Origin: Bradyrhizobium nanningense
GTDB taxonomy: Bacteria; Pseudomonadota; Alphaproteobacteria; Rhizobiales; Xanthobacteraceae
DNA length: 50,550 nucleotides
Assembly (NCBI RefSeq): GCF_004114535.1
Contig: NZ_LBJC01000031.1
Location: 330,081 to 380,630, forward strand
Direction: 5' to 3'
The translations under genes were made by a program, and so were the position numbers. Positions 33,434 to 40,776 of the stretch are shown here, piece by piece (position 1 is the stretch's first letter; the number at the start of each line of letters is the position of its first letter). The notes below the pieces were generated by a model. That model searched no databases, was not told the origin of the DNA, and saw nothing but the letters and a program-made list of their open reading frames with translations.

Positions 33434-34207
33434 TCAGCGCTCGACGAAAGCCTTTTCGATGACGAAATGACCGGGCTTGCTGTGGTTGCCCTCGACAAAG
33501 CCGCGGGCGGAGAACATCGCGTGCAGGTCCTCGAGCATCGCGGGACTGCCGCACAGCATGATGCGATCGGTCTCGATATCGAGGCCGGATAGCCCAATGT
33601 CGTCGAACATTTGGTTGGACGCGATCAGGTCGGTGATGCGGCCTCGGTTCCGGAACGGCTCGCGGGTCACGGTCGGGTAGTAGACGAGCTTGTCGCGGAT
33701 CAGGGGTCCGAAGAATTCGTGATCGCGCAGGCCTTCGACGAGGTGTTCGCCGTAAGCGAGCTCGGAGACCTGTCGGCAGCCATGAGCGAGCACGATGGTC
33801 TCGTAGTTCTCGTAAACATCAGGGTCCTTGATCAGGCTGGCGAACGGCGCAAGGCCCGTGCCTGTCGAGAGCAGCAACAGGCGCTTTCCCGGAATGAGGT
33901 TGCCAGTGATCAGCGTGCCCGTCGCCTTGCGGCCGACCAGGATGATGTCGCCCTCCCTGATCTTCTGCAGGCGAGAGGTTAGCGGGCCGTCTTGCACCTT
34001 GATCGAGAAGAATTCGAGCGCCTCCTCGTGGTTGGCGCTGGCCATGCTGTAGGCCCGCATCAACGGCTTGCCCTCGACCTCCAGCCCGATCATGGCGAAC
34101 TGGCCGTTCTGGAAACGAAAGCCGGGATCGCGCGTCGCGGTGAAGCTGAACAGGGAATCGGTCCAGTGCCTGACCGACAGAACCGTTTCCTTCTGAAATG
34201 CACTCAT
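33434..34207 (-). CDS. fpr: Ferredoxin/flavodoxin-NADP+ reductase (Fpr type)
   Basis: 257-residue flavoenzyme. FAD-binding motif RAYSMAS (about 51-57), NADP-binding GTGLAPFASLI (about 116-126), CGSPAMLEDL (about 219-228), and a C-terminal IEKAFVER of the subclass of bacterial ferredoxin reductases. It moves electrons between NADPH and ferredoxin or flavodoxin. It is transcribed in the same direction as the AprA-like gene but as its own unit, with a promoter motif at 34281-34290; a 102-bp gap with site A separates them. It could serve the small ferredoxin or be the housekeeping enzyme. Confidence 0.93.
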   Translation of the reverse strand: MSAFQKETVLSVRHWTDSLFSFTATRDPGFRFQNGQFAMIGLEVEGKPLMRAYSMASANHEEALEFFSIKVQDGPLTSRLQKIREGDIILVGRKATGTLITGNLIPGKRLLLLSTGTGLAPFASLIKDPDVYENYETIVLAHGCRQVSELAYGEHLVEGLRDHEFFGPLIRDKLVYYPTVTREPFRNRGRITDLIASNQMFDDIGLSGLDIETDRIMLCGSPAMLEDLHAMFSARGFVEGNHSKPGHFVIEKAFVER

Positions 34208-34280
34208 GGTCTCTCCTTGTCGATGACGCCAAGGTCACGAAGAGAGGAGAGTCCGGCAATTCGGAAGTGAATTTCCCGGT

Positions 34281-34290
34281 CGATTAGTTT
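34281..34290. promoter_or_regulatory. fpr: Regulon motif, site D (before fpr)
   Basis: In gene direction AAACTAATCG, 74 bp before the fpr start at 34207, within GTGAAACTAATCGACCGGG. Confidence 0.5.
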
Positions 34291-34343
34291 CACATTTCGC
34301 GGGCGGTGATCCAGCAGAAGGCACGCGGTCACGCCCGCGCCGG

Positions 34344-34353
34344 CAATTAGTTG
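34344..34353. promoter_or_regulatory. Regulon motif, site B (before the DUF971 gene)
   Basis: CAATTAGTTG, 49 bp before the ATG at 34402, within GGCAATTAGTTGCTATTC. Its flank GCTATYC is shared with site A. Confidence 0.55.
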
Positions 34354-34401
34354 CTATTCGTGCACGCCTGAGCCGACATAGATGAAAGTCGGAGGTTCGT
34401 C

Positions 34402-34707
34402 ATGACTATGACTCCATTGGTGGCGCCGATCGTGTCTGACTACGAAACCAGCTCCGATCTCGCATCGCTCCTTGTCCGCACCACGCAGGATGACGCGCTC
34501 AGCGTGCCCGCCGAAACACTCCGCCTCTCATGCAAATGCGCCCACTGCACCCGCGCCCGCTTCGACGGTCGCTTCCCGGAAACATTTCCGGGAATTGCAA
34601 TCACCGAGATCGGCGATCTCGGCTATGGGCTGAACATCTCGTTTTCGGACGGCCATAACCGGGGGATTTACCCGAAGACGTATCTGCTGAGCCTGGCGGG
34701 GCGCTGA
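34402..34707 (+). CDS. DUF971 / gamma-butyrobetaine-hydroxylase-like N-terminal domain protein
   Basis: 101-residue stand-alone DUF971-type domain. The putative zinc site is in LRLSCKCAHCTRARFDGR (Cys44, Cys46, His48/Cys49 region), followed by the usual DLGYGLNISFSDGHNRGIYPKTYLL (about 71-95). Such domains occur in Fe-S and cofactor-related loci and as the N-terminus of butyrobetaine hydroxylases. It is divergent from fpr across a 194-bp promoter region containing sites B and D, so it is likely part of the same regulon. Biochemical role is not known from the sequence. Confidence 0.82.
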   Translation: MTMTPLVAPIVSDYETSSDLASLLVRTTQDDALSVPAETLRLSCKCAHCTRARFDGRFPETFPGIAITEIGDLGYGLNISFSDGHNRGIYPKTYLLSLAGR

Positions 34708-34734
34708 CCCTCAAGCCGTTCCACGACCTCCGCC

Positions 34735-34846
34735 GTCATGCCCCGGCTTGACCGGGGCATCCAGTACGCCGCGGCGGATGTGGTGAGAGCGAGCGCTCCA
34801 ACGCCGGCCTCTGGAATACTGGATCGCCGTCTTCACGGGCGATGAC
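34735..34846. repeat. Palindromic intergenic repeat (GTCATGCCCCGGC type)
   Basis: About 112 bp; left arm GTCATGCCCCGGCTTGACCG with CCAGTA, right end ATACTGGATCGCCGTC through CGGGCGATGAC. The arms are diverged. It lies between the DUF971 gene and the CRP-family gene, so it may separate the two. Confidence 0.65.
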
Positions 34847-34912
34847 AGCGGAGTAAATCTGGCACGGACATTGCTCCTCTTTAGAACGGTTTGAACGTTC
34901 CGGAGGCAGACG

Positions 34913-35686
34913 ATGTTGCAGGCGGCGAATGCGGTTCGCGGGGCCGCCCCCCCGACAGTCCGGCCTGCGGGCAGCTCCTCGCTGCTGCTCACCGAGAACC
35001 AGCAATGGATCGGCGGTCCACCACCGTTGATGGACAAGCTCTCACCGCGCGAGCGGGAGTTGGTGCTGAAGCAGGGCCGCCGAAAGGTCCTGAACCGCGG
35101 CCAGACGCTCTTCAGCCAGGGCGGCAAGCATGACGGTATCTGGCTGATCGAGAGCGGCCGCGTCCGCGTGTTCTACACCTCGCCGCTCGGCCGCGAGATC
35201 ACGCTCGCTTATTGGCATGTCGGCAATTTCGTCGGCGGCCCTGAAGTGTTCGAAGGCACGGTGCACCAATGGTCCGGCGTCGCCTCCAGCAATTGCAGCG
35301 TGGTGCACCTGCCCGGCAAGGAGTTGCGGTCCCTTGCCGCCGAAATCCCGAACCTTGCGATCGGCCTGATCGAAGGCCTCACCTTCAAGGGCAAATGCTA
35401 TTCGGCGCTGGCGCAGATGCTGGGAACGCGCTCGATCACCCAGCGCCTTGCGCATCTCTTGCTGCATCTCGTCGAGCTCTACGGCGTCGGCGACGCCGAC
35501 GGCACCGTGATCGCCGCAGCTTTCACCCACGCCGACATAGCCCACATGGTCGGCGCCACCAGGCAATGGGTCACGATCAGCCTGAAGCGCATGCAGGAGA
35601 AGGGAATCGTGCAGACCAAGCGGTCGCAGATCGTGGTCTGCCGGACCGACGTGCTGGAGGAGATGCGCGGTCACGCATCTGACTAG
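34913..35686 (+). CDS. CRP/FNR-family transcriptional regulator
   Basis: 257-residue regulator. An N-terminal extension of about 40 residues with a Pro/Ala-rich stretch, then a cyclic-nucleotide-type beta-roll (LFSQGGKHDGIWLIESGRVRVFY, about 66-88), a dimer helix, and a winged helix (FTHADIAHMVGATRQWVTISLKRMQEKGIV, about 203-232). The recognition helix lacks the E-x-x-S-R of FNR/FixK, so its DNA target differs from TTGAT-N4-ATCAA. No FNR-type N-terminal cysteine cluster. GGAGG lies six bases before ATG. It is in the middle of the motif-bearing locus and is the natural candidate to bind the (M)AAYTARTYG sites. Confidence 0.9.
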   Translation: MLQAANAVRGAAPPTVRPAGSSSLLLTENQQWIGGPPPLMDKLSPRERELVLKQGRRKVLNRGQTLFSQGGKHDGIWLIESGRVRVFYTSPLGREITLAYWHVGNFVGGPEVFEGTVHQWSGVASSNCSVVHLPGKELRSLAAEIPNLAIGLIEGLTFKGKCYSALAQMLGTRSITQRLAHLLLHLVELYGVGDADGTVIAAAFTHADIAHMVGATRQWVTISLKRMQEKGIVQTKRSQIVVCRTDVLEEMRGHASD

Positions 35687-35771
35687 GAGAATTTGCGGCC
35701 AAGGCCGGTGCACAGGCAAGCGGCTTTATAGTGCAGGACTGCTCAAGGAGTATGCAATCACCTTTTCCCGG

Positions 35772-35781
35772 CAACTAATCG
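35772..35781. promoter_or_regulatory. Regulon motif, site C (before the ABC importer)
   Basis: CAACTAATCG, 75 bp before the ATG at 35856, in CCCGGCAACTAATCGACTGC. Its last two bases begin a perfect 12-bp palindrome CGACTGCAGTCG (35780-35791). Confidence 0.6.
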
Positions 35782-35855
35782 ACTGCAGTCGCCATTCCGG
35801 ATTTGCCCTGCCCCCGTCCTCACCCAATCATGGCAACCACAGCACATCCAACCGA

Positions 35856-37289
35856 ATGAGGATGAGAATGGTCCGCCATCTTCCCACGCTCTCGATCGCG
35901 ATGTCGGTGACGTCGCTGGCGCTTCTAACCGCGCAGCCGGCCTCGGCGGAAACCGTCACGCTCGGCATCGGAACGCAGGACACCACGACCAACACCGTGA
36001 CCGCGGGCGTCGTCATCCGGCAGCTGCATCTCCTCGAGAAATACCTGCCGAAGGACGGCAAGTACGCCAACATCAAGTTCGAGCTGGAGTGGCAGAACTT
36101 CACCTCAGGTCCGCCCGTCACCAATGCAATGATGGCGAACAAGCTGCAGATCGGCATGATGGGCGACTATCCGCTGATCGTGAACGGCTTCACCTTCGAG
36201 AGTAACCCGGAGAGCAAGAGCCGCCTGATGGGCATCGCCGCCTACAGCCTGTCCGGCTCGGGCAACGGCCTCGTCGTCCACAAGGACTCGCCCTATTACG
36301 ACCTCGCCGATCTCAAGGGCAAGCTCGTCAGCGTGCCTTTCGGCTCCGCCGCGCACGGCATGGTGCTGAAAGCGATGCAGGATCGCGGCTATGCCCCCGA
36401 CTTCTTCCAGCTCGTCAGCCAGAGCCCGGAGGTCGGCTCGACCAATCTCCAGGAGAAGAAGATCGACGCACACGCCGACTTCGTCCCCTTCGCCGAGCTG
36501 CTGCCGTTCCGCGGCTTCGCGCGAAAGATCTTTGACGGCGTCGAAACGAACCTGCCGACCTTTCACGGCATCGTGGTCCGCACCGATTTCGCCGAGAAAT
36601 ATCCGGAGGTCGTCGTCGCCTATTTCAAGGCGCTGATCGCCGCCAACCAGTGGCTGCGCGACGATCCAAAGCTGGCTGCCGAAAAAATCCAGGAATGGAC
36701 CGGCATCAACAAGGAAGTCGTCTACATCTTCCTGGGGCCGAGCGGCAACATGACCACTGATCCGACGGTGAAGCCGGCGCTGATAGATGCAGCCAACGCC
36801 GACGTCAAGGTTCTCCAAAACCTCGGCCGCATGAAGGAGTTCGATCCGAAGAAATGGGTCGACGACAGCTACATCCGCAAGGCCTATGCCGAGATGAAGC
36901 TCGACTACGATGCACAGCTTGCGAGCACCAAGAATTACGAGATTTCCGGCGAAGATTCCTTCTGCAAGAAGCCGATCGCCGATCCGCGCAAGGCCGGTGA
37001 GGTCTGGGTCGATGACCTTGGCATCCTGCCCTTCTCGTCGCCCGCCTGCACCCTTGGCGCCTATGCCGACTTCAAGGCCAAGGGCAAGAAGATCAACGTC
37101 GCCTACGTCTTCGATACCACACGCGGCATCAAGCTGTTCGCCGACCAAGCCTTCTTCGCGGTCGGCAATGGCGACGTCGCCCCCTTCCTGCTGAAGAAGG
37201 ATGCCGAAGCCTATGCCGCCAAGATCAGCGGTAAGGTGCTCGGCTTCGAAGACGCGGTGAAGGCGGCCGTCGGTGGAGGCAAGACGTGA
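35856..37289 (+). CDS. SsuA/NrtA-type substrate-binding protein with NosL-like C-terminal extension
   Basis: 477-residue periplasmic binding protein. Three in-frame ATGs occur at 35856, 35862 and 35868; GAGGATGAG before the last may act as Shine-Dalgarno, so MVRHLPTLSI could be the true start. Signal peptide ends PASA (near residue 31). Residues about 35-340 form the sulfonate/nitrate/taurine binding-protein fold, with TNAMMANKLQIGMMGDYPL and KGKLVSVPFGSAAHGM. The last about 110 residues are extra: SFCKKPIADP, VDDLGILPFSSPAC and a tail FFAVGNGDVAPFLLKKDAEA followed by a KVLGFEDAV element that resembles NosL-type copper-binding proteins. First gene of a three-gene importer operon; overlaps the permease by GTGA. 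Confidence 0.85.
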   Translation: MRMRMVRHLPTLSIAMSVTSLALLTAQPASAETVTLGIGTQDTTTNTVTAGVVIRQLHLLEKYLPKDGKYANIKFELEWQNFTSGPPVTNAMMANKLQIGMMGDYPLIVNGFTFESNPESKSRLMGIAAYSLSGSGNGLVVHKDSPYYDLADLKGKLVSVPFGSAAHGMVLKAMQDRGYAPDFFQLVSQSPEVGSTNLQEKKIDAHADFVPFAELLPFRGFARKIFDGVETNLPTFHGIVVRTDFAEKYPEVVVAYFKALIAANQWLRDDPKLAAEKIQEWTGINKEVVYIFLGPSGNMTTDPTVKPALIDAANADVKVLQNLGRMKEFDPKKWVDDSYIRKAYAEMKLDYDAQLASTKNYEISGEDSFCKKPIADPRKAGEVWVDDLGILPFSSPACTLGAYADFKAKGKKINVAYVFDTTRGIKLFADQAFFAVGNGDVAPFLLKKDAEAYAAKISGKVLGFEDAVKAAVGGGKT

Positions 37290-38197
37290 GCAGTCCCGCC
37301 CTCGTCAGACATTCCGAGGACAGCATGCCGGCAACAGCGCTTGCAGAGGCGGACTCCGCGCCCGCCGTCGTCACTCCGTCCGCGATGCCCCCCTCTTTCG
37401 GCACACTCGCACTGCGCTGGTACCGGCTCAATCGCGCAGGCCTGCGCGCGGCCGCGATCGGCGTGATTTCACTGCTCGCCTTCCTGCTGGTCTGGCACCT
37501 GCTCACGACCTATCGCGTCGTGTTCTTTGTGCGCTTCACCAACGTACCCTCACCGCTTGCAGTCTATGCAAGCTTCACCAAGGCGATCCACGATCCCAAA
37601 TTCCTGATGCATATCCTCTTGAGCTGCCGGCGCATCTTCATCGGCTTCTCGCTCGCCGCCATCGTGGGCGTGCCGCTCGGCCTGATCATGGGACGCTTCA
37701 AGCTGGTGCACGAGATCATTTTCCCGGTCGCCGAAGTGCTGCGGCCGATTCCGGCGATCGCCTGGGTGCCGATGGCGATCATGCTGTGGCCGACCAACGA
37801 GCAGAGCATCGTCTTCATCACCTTCCTCGGCTCGTTCTTCCCGATCCTGGTCAACACGCTGCACGGCATGTCGCTGGTCGACCCCGTGCTGGTGCGCGCC
37901 GCGCAATGTCTTGGCGCGCGGGAACGCTCGATCTTCCGCGAGGTGTATTTTCCGGCCTCGCTGCCGCACATCTTCACCGGCCTCACCGTCGGCATGGGCG
38001 TTGCCTGGGTGTCCCTGATCGCCGCTGAGATGATCTCCGGGCAGTACGGCATCGGCTACTTCACCTGGGAGGCCTATTCGCTGGTCCAATACGCGGACAT
38101 CGCGCTCGGCATGATCGCGATCGGCGTGCTCGGACTCGGATCGAGCGTCCTGATCAGGGGCGCGGGACGATTGGTGATGCCGTGGAGAGCAAAATGA
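37286..38197 (+). CDS. ABC transporter permease (SsuC/TauC/NrtB family)
   Basis: 303-residue inner-membrane permease starting at GTG 37286. A cytoplasmic N-terminal part of about 55 residues precedes the first span (AAIGVISLLAFLLVWHLL). The coupling region is AAQCLGARERSIFREVYFPASLPHIFTG (about 209-236), and PIPAIAWVPMAIMLWP is a family landmark. Overlaps both neighbours by four bases. Forms a homodimer channel with the following ATPase. Confidence 0.92.
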   Translation: MSSPALVRHSEDSMPATALAEADSAPAVVTPSAMPPSFGTLALRWYRLNRAGLRAAAIGVISLLAFLLVWHLLTTYRVVFFVRFTNVPSPLAVYASFTKAIHDPKFLMHILLSCRRIFIGFSLAAIVGVPLGLIMGRFKLVHEIIFPVAEVLRPIPAIAWVPMAIMLWPTNEQSIVFITFLGSFFPILVNTLHGMSLVDPVLVRAAQCLGARERSIFREVYFPASLPHIFTGLTVGMGVAWVSLIAAEMISGQYGIGYFTWEAYSLVQYADIALGMIAIGVLGLGSSVLIRGAGRLVMPWRAK

Positions 38198-39066
38198 GCG
38201 AGGTCTCGGTGAACGCGCCGAAGGGCCATATCGAGGTCAGGGACTTCTCCCTCGCCTACGAGACCATCGAGGGAGCGGTGCAGGCCGTGACCGACACGCA
38301 GATCCATGTGAAACCTGGTGAGTTCGTCTCGATCGTCGGCCCCTCCGGCTGCGGAAAGTCGACGCTGCTCAACGCGGTCGCCGGCTTCCTTAAACCCACC
38401 ACCGGCATTGTCACCGTCGACGGCGAACGCGTGAACGGCCCCAGCGCCGAACGAGGCATGGTCTTCCAGCAATATTCACTGTTCCCCTGGAAGACGGTGC
38501 GAGAGAACGTCGAGTTCGGCCTGAAGATGCGCGGCATGCCGCGCTCGCAACGCGAGCGCGCCGCGCGCACGCTCCTGGGGCTCGCAGGGCTGGAGGCCTT
38601 CGAGAAACATTATCCGGAAAAACTCTCCGGCGGCATGAAGCAGCGTGTCGGCATCGTCCGGGCGCTCGCCACCGGCCCGAAAGTGCTGCTGCTTGACGAG
38701 CCGTTCGGTGCGCTCGACGCGCAGACCCGTGTCATCATGCAGCAGATCCTCACCAACATGTGGCAGCGGCTGAAGATTTCGGTGCTATTCGTCACACACG
38801 ATATCGACGAGGCGATCTTCCTGTCCGATCGCGTTTACTGCATGACCGCGCGCCCCGGCTCGATCAAGGCGGAGATCCCGATCCCGCTGGAGCGGCCGCG
38901 CCAGCAATCGATGATGATGTCGTCGGAGTTTTTGGCGCTGCGCCGCGGGCTGATGTCGTTGATCCGCGAGGAAAGCCTGAAGGCAATGGGCGGTGAGATC
39001 ACCGACATGGGCATGCAAGGGCTGAGCATCGAGCTGCACGGGCACTCGCTGGCGGACGTGATCTGA
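38194..39066 (+). CDS. ABC transporter ATP-binding protein (SsuB/TauB/NrtD family)
   Basis: 290-residue ATPase. Walker A GPSGCGKST at 49-57, FQQYSLFPWKTV Q-loop, signature LSGGMKQR at 144-151, Walker B LLLDEP at 165-170 and H-loop in VTHDIDEA. The ATG at 38194 overlaps the permease stop (ATGA); the in-frame GTG four codons earlier is less likely. The TauB/SsuB-length core has an extra 40-residue C-terminal stretch (SLKAMGGEITDMGMQGLSIE). Confidence 0.92.
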   Translation: MSEVSVNAPKGHIEVRDFSLAYETIEGAVQAVTDTQIHVKPGEFVSIVGPSGCGKSTLLNAVAGFLKPTTGIVTVDGERVNGPSAERGMVFQQYSLFPWKTVRENVEFGLKMRGMPRSQRERAARTLLGLAGLEAFEKHYPEKLSGGMKQRVGIVRALATGPKVLLLDEPFGALDAQTRVIMQQILTNMWQRLKISVLFVTHDIDEAIFLSDRVYCMTARPGSIKAEIPIPLERPRQQSMMMSSEFLALRRGLMSLIREESLKAMGGEITDMGMQGLSIELHGHSLADVI

Positions 39067-39098
39067 TTTAGCCGATCCGCTCGCGGCGATGACGGTCT

Positions 39099-39190
39099 CG
39101 TAGGGTGGGCAAAGCGAAAGCGTGCCCACCATTCTTCGTCTCATGTAGAACTGGTGGGCACGGCGCGTTCGCGCCTTTGCCCACCCTACG
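39099..39190. repeat. Palindromic intergenic repeat (GTAGGGTGGGCAAAG type)
   Basis: Perfect outer arms CGTAGGGTGGGCAAAG and CTTTGCCCACCCTACG, inner GTGCCCACC / GGTGGGCAC. It lies between the convergent ATPase and YeiH-type genes, where it can act as a two-way terminator. Related to 16095-16218 by the GTAGGGTGGG arm. Confidence 0.85.
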
Positions 39191-39205
39191 GCAATCTCGC
39201 GTCCC

Positions 39206-40264
39206 TCACTTGAACCAGTGCACCAGCGCGATGCTGATTCCGAGCAGCAGCATCAGCGACAGCGTCACGGCGGCGGTCACCCTGCCTCCGACATTGGCAA
39301 GTACGCGGACGTCGACGCCCAATCCCAGTGCAGCCATCGACACCACCGTGAGAAAGCTGGTGATCTTCGTTATCGGCGCCACCACCGTACTCGGCACGAT
39401 CTCGAGGGAGCGCAGGGTCGCGAGCGCGAGGAAGCCGAGGATGAACCAGGGGACTAGGCGGAAGAAGCCGACATTGGCCTTCTTGGCGTCGCTCTGCCAG
39501 CGCGAGGCGACCAGCGACAGGCCAACGACCACCGGTCCGAGCATCAGGACGCGCATCAGTTTCACGAGCGTGCCGATCTGCGTCGAGACGAGCCCGGCCG
39601 GCACCGTCGCCGCGAGCACTTGCGGGACCGCATAAACCGTGAGACCTGCGAGGATGCCGTATTGCGTGGCCGACAATTGCAGCAGCGGAATCAGCAGCGG
39701 CAGGCCCAGCACCATCATCACGCCGAGGATCGCCGTGAAGGAGATCGAGGATGCGATCTCGTCGTTGGTGGCGCCGATGATCGGCGCCACCGCGGCGATC
39801 GCGGAATTGCCGCAGATCGAGTTGCCGCAGGCGATCAGGATCGACAGTCGCGTCGACAGGCCGAGGAGCCGGCTGAGGCCGAAGGAGACGCAGAGCGCGA
39901 CCACGACGACCGCGGCGATCGAAGCCAGCAGCGCGATGCCGGAGGCGGCGATGGCCGCGAAGCTGATCGAGGCGCCGAGCAGCATCACCGCCACTTCAAG
40001 GAGCTGTTTGGCGCTGAAGGCGATGCCGGCCTGCCAGCGCGGCGCGGGCTTCCAGAAGCTGCGCAGCGCCATGCCGAGCAGGATCGCCATCACCAGCGCC
40101 TCGACATAGGGATGCTCGAAAACCCCCAGTTCCGCGCGTTCGAGCAGGGCCGAAACACCGGCGACCGCAATGCAGAGGAGGATGCCCGGAATCAGTGCCG
40201 CAATCCGGCTCGTGGCGGAGGCTGGCTTGGTATCGGCCGGGCTGGATGCTTGATTCTGCGACAC
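39206..40264 (-). CDS. YeiH-family (putative sulfate exporter) membrane protein
   Basis: 352-residue protein of the YeiH/UPF0324 family with about ten spans. Landmarks are ILLGMALRSFWKP, KQLLEVAVMLLGASISF, IACGNSICGNSAIAAVAPIIGA (the family signature, about 141-162) and GLTVYAVPQVLAAT. It starts with GTG at 40264, preceded by GGGAG. The family has been proposed to export sulfate or related anions and is often near sulfonate-handling genes, which fits the neighbouring importer. Direction and substrate are unproven. Confidence 0.88.
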   Translation of the reverse strand: MSQNQASSPADTKPASATSRIAALIPGILLCIAVAGVSALLERAELGVFEHPYVEALVMAILLGMALRSFWKPAPRWQAGIAFSAKQLLEVAVMLLGASISFAAIAASGIALLASIAAVVVVALCVSFGLSRLLGLSTRLSILIACGNSICGNSAIAAVAPIIGATNDEIASSISFTAILGVMMVLGLPLLIPLLQLSATQYGILAGLTVYAVPQVLAATVPAGLVSTQIGTLVKLMRVLMLGPVVVGLSLVASRWQSDAKKANVGFFRLVPWFILGFLALATLRSLEIVPSTVVAPITKITSFLTVVSMAALGLGVDVRVLANVGGRVTAAVTLSLMLLLGISIALVHWFK

Positions 40265-40394
40265 AAATCTCTCCCAGAGGAGAAATATTTATACGCAGCG
40301 CCAGCGCGATGGGGAATAAGTTTTCGGCATATCAGGGCCGAGGGAAGTTCTGTCCTCAGCCCGGAATATTCGGGGGTCAGAAGATCAGGCGGCC

Positions 40395-40613
40395 TTAGAA
40401 GATCAGATTCTTGGCGAGCGAGGCGACCCGGCTGAAGCCGTCATAAATACCCGGCTCGAAGAAGGCCGCACGCGCCAGCACAATGCCGGCGACAAGCGAC
40501 CAGAACAGAGCGGTGCCGGCCCGCAGCAGGAGCTTCGAGGCGCGCGATTTCGGCTGCGCGTCCGTTGCGGACACCAGCTGCTCGCCGAAGGGCTCAAATC
40601 CGGTGCGTTCCAT
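40395..40613 (-). CDS. Small single-span membrane protein (hypothetical)
   Basis: 72 residues from ATG 40613 (MERTGFEPFGEQLVSATDAQ) to TAA 40395. A charged SRASK stretch is followed by one membrane span at about 35-52 (AGTALFWSLVAGIVLARAAFF) and a short tail FSRVASLAKNLIF. The frame continues upstream without a stop, but that part is low-complexity and would overlap the livF end. No family known to me; a similar small protein is common in Bradyrhizobium annotations, by recall. Probably real, function unknown. Confidence 0.55.
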   Translation of the reverse strand: MERTGFEPFGEQLVSATDAQPKSRASKLLLRAGTALFWSLVAGIVLARAAFFEPGIYDGFSRVASLAKNLIF

Positions 40614-40776
40614 AACCGTCAATCCATCAAATCGTGATGGGAATGTCGTCGTTTCCCGCCCAAACGGCAATGGAAGCGATTGGCGTTTTTGCCCCATGGA
40701 GGGAAATCTCCTTCCGTCAGCCGAGCTCGGGACAATAGTTTTCTTCTTCCAGCCTACTTGGACACCGGGGCCCGGC

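Noticed and set aside
34708..34912. Possible small RNA between the DUF971 and CRP-family genes
   Set aside because: The structure there is explained by a dispersed palindromic repeat; no separate promoter or terminator could be shown.
40361..40377. CCGGAATATTCGGGG before the YeiH-type gene as an operator
   Set aside because: Only the eight-base GAATATTC core is a true palindrome and no second copy was found, so support is too thin for a feature.
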